Shown in pieces: positions 1 to 5,704 of a stretch of 6,586 nucleotides of DNA (position 1 is the stretch's first letter; every line of letters begins with the position of its first letter). Below the pieces are notes generated by a model that saw only the letters and a program-made list of their open reading frames with translations, did no database searches and was not told where the DNA came from. The DNA comes from Dehalococcoidia bacterium (lineage in GTDB: Bacteria > Chloroflexota > Dehalococcoidia > SAR202 > UBA826). Location: NCBI GenBank assembly GCA_012965485.1, contig DTSF01000340.1, positions 1-6,586 on the forward strand. The letters are read 5' to 3'. The position numbers and the translations under genes were made by a program.

Positions 1-164
1 GCCAAAACGACTAAATTATTTACAAAAACATAATCCTGAAGGAAATATGTTTTGAATACATTGGGCGGCAAGGAATCATCGCCCAATTGTGAAACAAACC
101 GATGGTGAGTCATCAATTCCCACAGGCTGCAATATTTTGCTTTCAAATCAGAAGTTAACGTCAC
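1..164 (-). CDS. tenA: TenA-family thiaminase II / aminopyrimidine aminohydrolase, 5' part only
   Basis: This is the N-terminal part (54 full codons) of a TenA-family protein; the rest lies beyond position 1. Reading from a GTG at 164-162 there is no stop to the window edge. The translation has the family's N-terminal layout: a first helix ending LWELMTHHRFVSQL (residues 14-27), then DDSLPPNVFKTYFLQDYVF (29-47). Asp44 in LQDY matches, in position and context, the Asp44 that contacts the pyrimidine in Bacillus subtilis TenA. TenA enzymes release 4-amino-5-hydroxymethyl-2-methylpyrimidine (HMP) from aminopyrimidine breakdown products of thiamine, or cleave thiamine itself, in the cytoplasm. The GTG is chosen because it gives the usual TenA N-terminus and has AAAAAGG nine bases upstream. 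It starts 15 bases after the binding-protein stop codon and in the same frame, so it is the fourth gene of the riboswitch-controlled operon. The catalytic Cys and Glu lie outside the window, so activity cannot be judged. Confidence 0.88.
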   Translation of the reverse strand, partial: MTLTSDLKAKYCSLWELMTHHRFVSQLGDDSLPPNVFKTYFLQDYVFVNNLVVL

Positions 165-179
165 TTTCCAGAACCTTTT

Positions 180-1178
180 TTACTTTATCCAACGCCCAGA
201 TTCGGAAGAAAATTTGTCTGTGAAAGCAGCTTTTGGATCTAGATTTGCATCTATAATGTTCCTCGCTTTCATCCAATTAGAAAAAGATACCCATCTGACC
301 TCTTCCTGAGTCCCAAACCTGCCGTTCTTTCCCTTCCACAAATCCTGGAGCAAATCTGCCCCTGGCCTATCAATATCTTCATCTATTTCAGGAGCGTATT
401 TCTTCAAGATATCAACACCCGTTTGCGGATCGGAAATGGCATCAGTGTACCCCTTGCGGACAGCTCGGATGAATCTTCCCACAACATCGGTATTTTCTGA
501 TAAATAGTCTTCGCTCGTCACCATCACCAATTCGTAATAGTCTGGAACGCCCCATTCTTCCATTCGCATCACATTAACAGGATGTCCTTCATTCTTGAGA
601 AGTATGCTCTCATGAGTAAAATAAGCCCCGATAATCGCATCTACTGTTTCGGATATCATAGACAACCCCAAATCCCATCCTACATTCACCAGTTCTATAT
701 CTTCCAGTCCATTTAGACCATCAGACTCGAGCATAGTATTCAAGGCGTCTTCATTCCAAGGGATACCTGGATATCCTACCTTTTTTCCTTTCAGATCTTT
801 CGGCGTTTTGTTTCCAGAAGACTGCAATGCCATTATAGAATTCAACGGGTGTTGCACCATACCCAAAATTGAAATGACCGGAACCCCTTCTGAGCGGGCT
901 ATTAGAACGTCAGGTTGGTAATTCATACCAAAATCATCTGCACCTGAAGCTACCGTTTGTAAAACAGTAGAAGGATCTGACGGGGTATATATTTCAACTT
1001 TTAAATTTTCTTCTTCGAAATAGCCCTTTTCCTGAGCGATGTATAACCCAATGTGATTAGCATTTGGGTACCAATCCAACGCAAGCTTCACTTGAACAAT
1101 CTCTGTTGAGGTATCGCAAGATAAATTTAAGCAAGCCAACAATGTTAGCAAGATGAATCCGATTAACCTAATTTTCAT
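180..1178 (-). CDS. thiY: ABC transporter substrate-binding lipoprotein, NMT1/THI5-like (thiamine pyrimidine precursor)
   Basis: This is the extracytoplasmic binding protein of an importer for a thiamine pyrimidine precursor, most likely formylaminopyrimidine or HMP. The 332 residues are normal length for the NMT1/THI5-like family. Residues 1-16 form a lipoprotein signal: MKIR, a hydrophobic stretch, then lipobox LLAC with Cys16 as the likely lipidated residue. Cys21 (NLSC) fits the lipobox less well. The family hallmark LDWYPNANHIGLYIA (34-48) is followed by KGYFEEENLKVE, the QTVASGADDFG loop (74-84) and the hinge region DLKGKKVGYPGIPW (128-141). The start is supported by AAGGA six bases upstream of the ATG. 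It follows the permease after 33 bases and is followed by tenA. The fold is shared with riboflavin (RibY), taurine and nitrate binders. The substrate call is inferred from the TPP riboswitch at the head of the operon and from tenA at its tail. It is not proven by the protein itself. Confidence 0.85.
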   Translation of the reverse strand: MKIRLIGFILLTLLACLNLSCDTSTEIVQVKLALDWYPNANHIGLYIAQEKGYFEEENLKVEIYTPSDPSTVLQTVASGADDFGMNYQPDVLIARSEGVPVISILGMVQHPLNSIMALQSSGNKTPKDLKGKKVGYPGIPWNEDALNTMLESDGLNGLEDIELVNVGWDLGLSMISETVDAIIGAYFTHESILLKNEGHPVNVMRMEEWGVPDYYELVMVTSEDYLSENTDVVGRFIRAVRKGYTDAISDPQTGVDILKKYAPEIDEDIDRPGADLLQDLWKGKNGRFGTQEEVRWVSFSNWMKARNIIDANLDPKAAFTDKFSSESGRWIK

Positions 1179-1211
1179 TCATCATCCTTTATAAATTTGT
1201 ATTCCATAAAT

Positions 1212-1976
1212 TTAATTTCTCTGTTCATTTGACCACGGTACAAACACCTTCTCGAGATAGGTTATTAAAGCAAATAACCCTATCCCTATAAAAGATAAAA
1301 TTATGATCGCGGCAAATACTCGCTCAGTTTGAAATTGCGGCTTCGATCGAATCATCAGATACCCGAGTCCTTCACTAGAACCAACCCACTCACCGATTAC
1401 CGCACCTATCACGCTGATCGCTATGGCAACCCTAAGACCCGAGAATAAATAAGGGAGGGAGGATGGGATCATAATTTTCGAAAATACTTGAGCTTTTTTC
1501 CCTCCTAAGGTACGCATTAACTTTTGAATATCGGGATCGATAGATTTCATGCCATCCACAGTATTAACCACAATGGGGAAAAAACTTATCAAGGCTACCA
1601 CTATTATTTTGGGTGCCAATCCATACCCAATCCAAACCAATAACATGGGAGCTATAACAATAATTGGTACTGTTTGGGAAGCGATGATAAACGGATATAA
1701 AGCCTTTTCAATTGTCTGCGAAAGACAAATAGCGGAAGCTAAAATGACACCTACAGCTATAGCTAAAAAAAATCCTAGAATAATTTCTTCTAGAGTTACT
1801 AAGGTATGCCTCATAAGCATACTGTGATCGCTATAGATAGTAGTTGCCACAGAAGATGGTGAGGGTAACAGCCAGCTAGGTATTTCTTGTATTTTCACAA
1901 GTAATTGCCAGGCCCCAACAATCAAACATACTATTCCGAAAGCAGGTCCCCATTTAACCAACCAATTTATCATCAT
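1212..1976 (-). CDS. thiX: ABC transporter permease, ThiX-like
   Basis: This is the inner-membrane permease of the thiamine-precursor importer, 254 residues, binding-protein-dependent transport family (SsuC/TauC/ThiX type). About six hydrophobic segments are visible, roughly 12-28, 62-84, 93-116, 122-140, 180-197 and 221-241. The cytoplasmic EAA-type coupling loop that docks on the ATPase runs about 154-175 (MRTLGGKKAQVFSKIMIPSS) and is followed by LRVAIAISVIGAVIGEW, a usual continuation. The gene begins directly after the ATPase stop codon (TAG then ATGATG, no gap), which suggests coupled translation. Two adjacent ATG codons exist; an AGGA in the end of the ATPase gene is four bases from the first and seven from the second, so the second (1973) may be the true start. 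The ThiX name is inferred from the operon, because the family itself does not reveal the substrate. Confidence 0.86.
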   Translation of the reverse strand: MMINWLVKWGPAFGIVCLIVGAWQLLVKIQEIPSWLLPSPSSVATTIYSDHSMLMRHTLVTLEEIILGFFLAIAVGVILASAICLSQTIEKALYPFIIASQTVPIIVIAPMLLVWIGYGLAPKIIVVALISFFPIVVNTVDGMKSIDPDIQKLMRTLGGKKAQVFSKIMIPSSLPYLFSGLRVAIAISVIGAVIGEWVGSSEGLGYLMIRSKPQFQTERVFAAIIILSFIGIGLFALITYLEKVFVPWSNEQRN

Positions 1977-2750
1977 CTAATCCTGATCCCAAAGAAAGGA
2001 AAGTATTTTAGATTTCAATTCGACAAATGAACTGTCATTGACGATCTCACGATTTCTAGGTCTTGGATATGGAACTTCCTCTACCGAATTAATCCGCCCA
2101 GGCCGGGATGTCATCACATAAACTCTGTCCGAAAGCATAATGGCTTCATCGACATCATGAGTGACCAATAAAACCGTTCGCTGTATTTCTTCCAGCAAAT
2201 CCAGCAACCACATCTGTAGGCGAGATCTATTTAATGCATCGAGGGCGCTAAATGGTTCATCAAGGAGAAGAATATCTGGTTCGGTTATTACAGTCCTGAG
2301 AAATGAAGCTCTTTGTTTCATACCCCCTGATAAAGTATGCGGGTAGTTTGATTCAAAGCCAAACAGCCCAAAAGATTGGAAATGTGGCTCAACAATTTGA
2401 TAAGACTGCTTTTTTGATACACCTCTGATTTCCAAACCAAGGATGACATTATCTTTTACTGACCGCCATGGTAGTAGAAGATCCTTTTGCTGCATATATC
2501 CCACTGACCCCAATCTGGAATCAAAATCCAACCCATTTATATTGATGTCACCTTCGTCAGGTTCATCAAGACCGGCAATAATGTTAAGAAGAGTACTTTT
2601 ACCACAACCACTCGGGCCTAACACAGAGATGACTTCAGATTTCTGAATTGATAAATCTACCCCGTCCAAAATTTTCAACGGGTTCCCGTCCTGATAAATG
2701 GTTTTCTTAAGACCAACAATGTTTATGTGGTTGTCTAGTATTTTTTCCAT
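1977..2750 (-). CDS. thiZ: ABC transporter ATP-binding protein, ThiZ-like
   Basis: This is the cytoplasmic ATPase that powers the importer, 257 residues, nitrate/sulfonate/taurine (SsuB/TauB) subfamily. All ABC motifs are intact: Walker A GPSGCGKST (45-53), Q-loop YMQQKDLLLPW (85-95), signature LSGGMKQR (140-147), Walker B ILLLDEP (160-166) with Asp164 and Glu165, D-loop SALD (168-171) and H-loop His198 in THDVDEA. The MQQKDLLLPW segment is typical of this subfamily. It is the first gene after the TPP riboswitch. The ATG at 2750 lies 26 bases beyond the end of the terminator T-run; the only purine-rich site upstream, AGGG, is about 13 bases away, so its ribosome site looks weak. The stop codon abuts the permease start. 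The ThiZ name comes from the riboswitch and the gene order. Confidence 0.87.
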   Translation of the reverse strand: MEKILDNHINIVGLKKTIYQDGNPLKILDGVDLSIQKSEVISVLGPSGCGKSTLLNIIAGLDEPDEGDININGLDFDSRLGSVGYMQQKDLLLPWRSVKDNVILGLEIRGVSKKQSYQIVEPHFQSFGLFGFESNYPHTLSGGMKQRASFLRTVITEPDILLLDEPFSALDALNRSRLQMWLLDLLEEIQRTVLLVTHDVDEAIMLSDRVYVMTSRPGRINSVEEVPYPRPRNREIVNDSSFVELKSKILSFLWDQD

Positions 2751-2776
2751 TCAAATCTAAGCCCTAATGAAAACGC

Positions 2777-2805
2777 AAAAAAAAACCACCCTCTATGTGG
2801 CGGCC
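2777..2805 (-). terminator. Intrinsic terminator of the TPP riboswitch expression platform
   Basis: On the minus strand GGCCGCC (2805-2799) can pair with GGTGGTT (2790-2784), including three G-U pairs, around the 8-base loop ACATAGAG. The T-run is nine bases long (2785-2777) and its first two bases join the stem. It sits between the aptamer and the thiZ start, so it is a regulated leader terminator, not the end of a gene. Its left arm overlaps a sequence complementary to the aptamer, which gives an on/off switch. Confidence 0.8.
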
Positions 2806-2825
2806 AGGATATTGTGTACTTTTTT

Positions 2826-2923
2826 ATTGGGATCCCTCCGCTGGCATTACCCAGATCAGGTATTCGATGGGTCGACAACGTCAGCGTTGCCCTCTCAGCC
2901 TGGCCGTTCCAAGCTCCCCCAAT
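2826..2923 (-). promoter_or_regulatory. TPP (THI-box) riboswitch aptamer
   Basis: The minus strand carries the conserved THI-box blocks in order: GGCTGAGAGGG (about 2902-2892), ACCTGATCTGGGTAATGCCAG (within about 2862-2841) and GCGGAGGGATCCC. Helix P1 can form from ATTGGG (2923-2918) and CCCAAT (2831-2826). P3 can form from CTTGG and CCAGG, with loop AACGG (about 2913-2899). The optional P3a stem is present as GGCAACG / CGTTGTC with loop CTGA. P5 is CTGG / CCAG around GTAAUG-like GTAATG. TPP binding in this family lowers expression of the downstream genes. Here they are thiZ, thiX, thiY and tenA, which supports a thiamine-related substrate for the transporter. Downstream lies a rho-independent terminator, so control is probably by premature termination. 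Confidence 0.95.
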
Positions 2924-2946
2924 TTGGTTTAAATTTTTATGGTCGG

Positions 2947-2955
2947 ATTCTAGCA
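2947..2955 (-). promoter_or_regulatory. Candidate extended -10 promoter of the thi operon
   Basis: The minus strand reads TGCTAGAAT, an extended -10 element (TGn then TAGAAT, one mismatch from TATAAT). Transcription would start near 2940, about 16 bases before helix P1 of the riboswitch, which is a fitting distance. No convincing -35 hexamer is seen 17 bases upstream, as is common for extended -10 promoters. The -35 zone is occupied by the inverted repeat at 2959-2980. Confidence 0.4.
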
Positions 2956-2958
2956 TAA

Positions 2959-2980
2959 AATCACAACAAAATATGTGATT
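2959..2980. repeat. Inverted repeat between the MFS gene and the thi promoter
   Basis: There are perfect 7-base arms, AATCACA (2959-2965) and TGTGATT (2974-2980), with an 8-base spacer. The repeat begins one base after the MFS stop codon and covers the -35 zone of the candidate thi promoter. It could be an operator or, with the TTTTAT that follows on the minus strand, a weak terminator hairpin for the MFS gene. The arms are AT-rich, so the hairpin would be weak. Confidence 0.5.
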
Positions 2981-2981
2981 A

Positions 2982-4313
2982 CTAGGAAGTTTCCAATATA
3001 TCGTGACGTCGAGGCGAAGGAGGCAGTGCCATAAGAACCAACAACATGGACACAACTGAGGCTGCCGCAAATCCCAAAAAGGCCCATTCATAACTACCAT
3101 TTCTATCGTATACAAACCCAGATACTACTGGACCAACAATTATCCCTAACATTTGGATACTGCTTCTAAATCCAGAAATTGTTGCAAATGCTTTCCTTCC
3201 AAAATAATCGGCAATGATGGATTGCGGTATAACAGAGATTCCACCTTGAGAGATCGCATAGGCAACCAATCCCGGAATAGAAGAAGACAGGGAATCGGCT
3301 GTGGCTAATAACACGATAGATAAGGTCATGAATAGTAGCGAAATTGCCATCATATAACGCCTATTAAAATAATCTCCTAAGTAACTGAGGCCGAAGCGTC
3401 CTGGAATACTGATGACACCAACCGAACCCGCATATGCTGCGGCCTCTATGGGGCTAGCTCCCAATCCAACAAAGTACGGAACCAAATGAAGTCCGACCCC
3501 TCCAGTAACTAGAGATCTCGCCATTATTGATAAAGATAGAAACCAAAAACTCGAAGTCTGAAGAGCCTCTCGAGCCGTGAAGTCAACTTCAAAATCTTCA
3601 CTCTTAACGAGTTTCTCATTGGAGGTTTTCTGAGGAATTATTTGTCCATCGGGCAAGAATCCGTACTGCTCCGGTCTGTGCCTCATCAAAGCAGCGACAG
3701 GCACACCAAGAAATATAACGAATATACCTACGTAAATCGAAGCATCCCTCCACCCATAGACATTAATAGCCCATCCCAAGGCTGGCACCAATAACCCTCC
3801 CAACCCTACACCGGACCACATGATCCCAAATGCCAATCCTCTTTTTCTATTGAACCAATTTGCAACGGCAGCTGAGGCAGGCACGTGCATTCCAAGGCTG
3901 TTCCCCAATGTTATGCCAAGAATATAAACCAGCATAAATGTAAACAGACTACTAACCTGGCTTAATAAAATGAACCCCAACCCCATCAAGGGTATCCCGA
4001 CTAACATTAATTTTCTCGGACCCATTCTATCAACCGCCCACCCTTCTGCAGGTCCGATAAATCCAGCTTCAAGTCTAGCCAAAGAGAACACGGCCGACAC
4101 GGTGGTTCTACTCCAACCAAATTCTTTGCTCAAAGGAATAATGAAGTTGCCAAATCCGTGAAAATTAATTCCAGATGACATAGCCATAACAAAAGCGCCA
4201 CCAATGCAAATCCACCAACCATAGAAAAACTTAAATCTGTTCTGTCCAGGATTCATCGAAGTATCTGGAATATGATCTGAGTCAGCCGGGCCATCTTTTT
4301 TTCTAGAGGTCAA
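2982..4313 (-). CDS. MFS transporter, OFA/monocarboxylate-like, substrate unknown
   Basis: This is a cytoplasmic-membrane secondary transporter of the major facilitator superfamily, 443 residues, with about twelve hydrophobic segments split by a central hydrophilic loop (about 210-250). Visible features are FFYGWWICIGG (29-39) opening helix 1, a motif-A-like GWAVDRMGPRK (91-101) after helix 2, the segment ANWFNRKRGLAFGI (151-164), the RHRPEQYGFLPDG stretch (211-223) before the central loop, and DYFGRKAFATISG (369-381), the second-half counterpart. This pattern is usual in OFA and monocarboxylate-type MFS proteins, which exchange small organic acids, but the substrate cannot be read off. The listed start is a TTG without a visible ribosome site. 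An in-frame ATG at 4256 (Met20, MNPGQNRFKFFYGWW) would give 424 residues and still keep helix 1, so it is a real alternative. The gene is divergent from the Fur-family gene and lies upstream of the thi operon in the same direction. It has no riboswitch of its own. Confidence 0.85.
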   Translation of the reverse strand: MTSRKKDGPADSDHIPDTSMNPGQNRFKFFYGWWICIGGAFVMAMSSGINFHGFGNFIIPLSKEFGWSRTTVSAVFSLARLEAGFIGPAEGWAVDRMGPRKLMLVGIPLMGLGFILLSQVSSLFTFMLVYILGITLGNSLGMHVPASAAVANWFNRKRGLAFGIMWSGVGLGGLLVPALGWAINVYGWRDASIYVGIFVIFLGVPVAALMRHRPEQYGFLPDGQIIPQKTSNEKLVKSEDFEVDFTAREALQTSSFWFLSLSIMARSLVTGGVGLHLVPYFVGLGASPIEAAAYAGSVGVISIPGRFGLSYLGDYFNRRYMMAISLLFMTLSIVLLATADSLSSSIPGLVAYAISQGGISVIPQSIIADYFGRKAFATISGFRSSIQMLGIIVGPVVSGFVYDRNGSYEWAFLGFAAASVVSMLLVLMALPPSPRRHDILETS

Positions 4314-4373
4314 TTGTCATCATTTCAATAATAGATATCTGTGTATTTGGTATGGAAGTTTAACATTGTCGGA

Positions 4374-4389
4374 ATCTAAAAATTTAGAT
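4374..4389. promoter_or_regulatory. Inverted repeat, candidate operator between the divergent MFS and Fur-family genes
   Basis: ATCTAAA (4374-4380) and TTTAGAT (4383-4389) are perfect 7-base arms with a 2-base AA centre. The repeat lies in the middle of the 153-base divergent intergenic region (4314-4466), where it could serve either promoter. It does not resemble a Fur-type 7-1-7 box, so the regulator is unknown. Short AT-rich palindromes can arise by chance. Confidence 0.4.
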
Positions 4390-4436
4390 CGATGTTGCAA
4401 TTGGCAAAGTTTCAATGTTTCCCGGACTAATAAATC

Positions 4437-4445
4437 TGGTATTCT
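4437..4445 (+). promoter_or_regulatory. Candidate extended -10 promoter of the Fur-family gene
   Basis: TGGTATTCT reads as an extended -10 (TGn then TATTCT, two mismatches from TATAAT). It lies 21 bases before the ATG, giving a short leader. No good -35 hexamer is found at the right distance; TTGGCA at 4401-4406 is too far away. Confidence 0.3.
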
Positions 4446-4466
4446 GTGTCTGGGTAAGATTCTGTA

Positions 4467-4892
4467 ATGACAAACTCTAATTCAAACACGACTAGGCCGA
4501 ATCTATTGGCACTATTGGACGATCATGGACTTAGAATTACGGCCCCAAGACAAAGAATAGTAGATTATATTCATGGTGCTGCCGAAGGGTTTACCGCTGA
4601 ACAAATGGCAGATGATCTATCGAATGTATCCAGAGCAACTGTATTTCGAACTCTGAAAATTCTGCTGAAAGCAAACGTTATATGCCGTCTTTCTATACCA
4701 GGTGGAAATCCTAGATATTCACTCTCTCGGGTAGATCACCACCATCACACTGTCTGCGTATCATGTGGCAGGGTCGGAGAGTTTAGAGCCTTGACTGTTG
4801 AAAGATTATTAAAAGGTATCGAGTCAGACATACCTGGTGCGATTGTTGGTCATAACATAGAGTTCTACATCAAATGTGACGTCTGTGTCTGA
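4467..4892 (+). CDS. Fur-family metal-responsive transcriptional regulator
   Basis: This is a cytoplasmic DNA-binding repressor of the Fur/Zur/Mur family, 141 residues, the usual length. The N-terminal winged helix spans about residues 12-85: LRITAPRQRIVDYI (22-35) is the family's helix 2 block and SRATVFRTLKIL (55-66) carries the recognition helix. The C-terminal dimer and metal domain begins with DHHHHTVCVSCGRVGEF (90-106). His91-94 belong to the regulatory or sensing metal sites, and Cys97 and Cys100 form a structural zinc site with Cys137 and Cys140 (CDVC) at the extreme C-terminus. It is transcribed away from the MFS gene. Its 3' end overlaps the metal ABC permease gene on the opposite strand by 28 bases. 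The neighbouring metal transporter and the Fur-like box at 6538-6556 suggest that this protein represses that transporter when metal is sufficient. Whether it senses Zn, Mn or Fe cannot be settled from sequence alone, so no gene symbol is given. Ribosome site is weak (TAAGA). Confidence 0.92.
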   Translation: MTNSNSNTTRPNLLALLDDHGLRITAPRQRIVDYIHGAAEGFTAEQMADDLSNVSRATVFRTLKILLKANVICRLSIPGGNPRYSLSRVDHHHHTVCVSCGRVGEFRALTVERLLKGIESDIPGAIVGHNIEFYIKCDVCV

Positions 4893-5704
4893 GAAAAAAA
4901 TCTTTCATAAATGGCGCAGCAGAGAAAGATCGCAAACGAGATCAAAGTCATTAAAGGTCCCGAAGGAAGATCGAAATAATAGGATACATATAAGCCCGCC
5001 ACTGTAGAAAACAACCCGAAGATTATTCCTAAAAACATGGCTCTCGTGAACCTCCGCATCACCATCTGAGACGCAGCAGCAGGAGTTATCAACAAACCTA
5101 CAACCAAAACCACTCCAACTACATGCAAAGTAACAACAATGGATATGCCTAACAAAATTAGGAACATGTAATTTAAGGCCCCAGCATTTAAACCTGCTAC
5201 GACTGACCCCACAGGATCAAATCCAGAAAAAATAAGTTGCTTGTGAAAGGTAACAAGGGTAACTAACACGAGAACAGTCAAAACAAATGAAATCAACATA
5301 TCAGCCTCAGACACCCCCAAAATCTGTCCGAGTAATATGTCCTCAATGCTTACAGTAAGGCTGCCAACCAAAGACATCAAAACTAGCCCCAAAGAGAACA
5401 ATCCCGCGAACATGACCCCGACGGCCGTGTCCACACTAACATCCTTCTTGTGAATTAAATAACCAACTGACACGGCAACAACAATCGCCATCGGCACAGA
5501 ACCCAAAAAGGGGGAGAGACCAAGGATTAGGGCAAGCACTATGCCTGGCATCACCGCGTGAGCCATAGCGTCACCCATAAAACCCATACCTCTAATGACT
5601 ACATAGGCTCCTAAAATAGGACATATAATTCCAACCATACTCGATACAAATAGAGCTCGCAGCATAAAGTCATATTGGAAGGGTTCAAGGATGATGTTAA
5701 TCAT
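4865..5704 (-). CDS. Metal ABC transporter permease, ABC-3 family (Mn/Zn/Fe)
   Basis: This is the inner-membrane channel of a divalent metal importer, 279 residues, close to the family norm (ZnuB, MntB, SitC/SitD). Seven to nine hydrophobic segments fill the protein. Family blocks are RGMGFMGDAMAHAVMPG (38-54), the cytoplasmic HKQLIFSGFDP (154-164), VGLLITPAAASQMV (202-215) and YYFDLPSGPLMTL (242-254). The MGDAMAHAVMPG and YYFDLPSG forms are closer to manganese/iron members than to typical ZnuB, though this is only a lean. The ATG overlaps the end of the ATPase gene by 8 bases (ATGATTAA), so translation is probably coupled. At the other end it converges on the Fur-family gene, and the last nine codons plus the stop are antisense to that gene's C-terminal CxxC codons. 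This leaves no room for a separate terminator. Confidence 0.92.
   Translation of the reverse strand: MINIILEPFQYDFMLRALFVSSMVGIICPILGAYVVIRGMGFMGDAMAHAVMPGIVLALILGLSPFLGSVPMAIVVAVSVGYLIHKKDVSVDTAVGVMFAGLFSLGLVLMSLVGSLTVSIEDILLGQILGVSEADMLISFVLTVLVLVTLVTFHKQLIFSGFDPVGSVVAGLNAGALNYMFLILLGISIVVTLHVVGVVLVVGLLITPAAASQMVMRRFTRAMFLGIIFGLFSTVAGLYVSYYFDLPSGPLMTLISFAIFLCCAIYERFFSQTQTSHLM

Noticed and set aside
180..2750. Reading the first ABC operon as a nitrate, sulfonate, taurine or riboflavin (RibXY) importer
   Set aside because: The families overlap, but the TPP riboswitch upstream and TenA downstream favour a thiamine precursor. No FMN riboswitch is present.
2959..2980. CRP/FNR-type site at the AATCACA/TGTGATT repeat
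   Set aside because: The arms are in the opposite order to TGTGA-N6-TCACA and the spacer is eight bases, so the match is not to a CRP site.
1549..3000. Several plus-strand open frames of 60-95 codons opposite the permease, ATPase and riboswitch
   Set aside because: They are antisense to well-supported features, show no recognisable protein features and have no convincing start signals.
2735..3115. Minus-strand open frame of 126 codons spanning the MFS end and the riboswitch region
   Set aside because: It overlaps the MFS gene in another frame and runs through the riboswitch and its terminator. Its translation shows no domain, so it is a shadow frame.
3970..4161. Plus-strand 63-codon frame opposite the MFS gene
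   Set aside because: It is a Pro/Asn-rich translation that mirrors a membrane-protein gene on the other strand and has no independent support.
4303..4320. ATG at 4320 as the start of the MFS gene
   Set aside because: It is out of frame with the MFS protein and stops after five codons.
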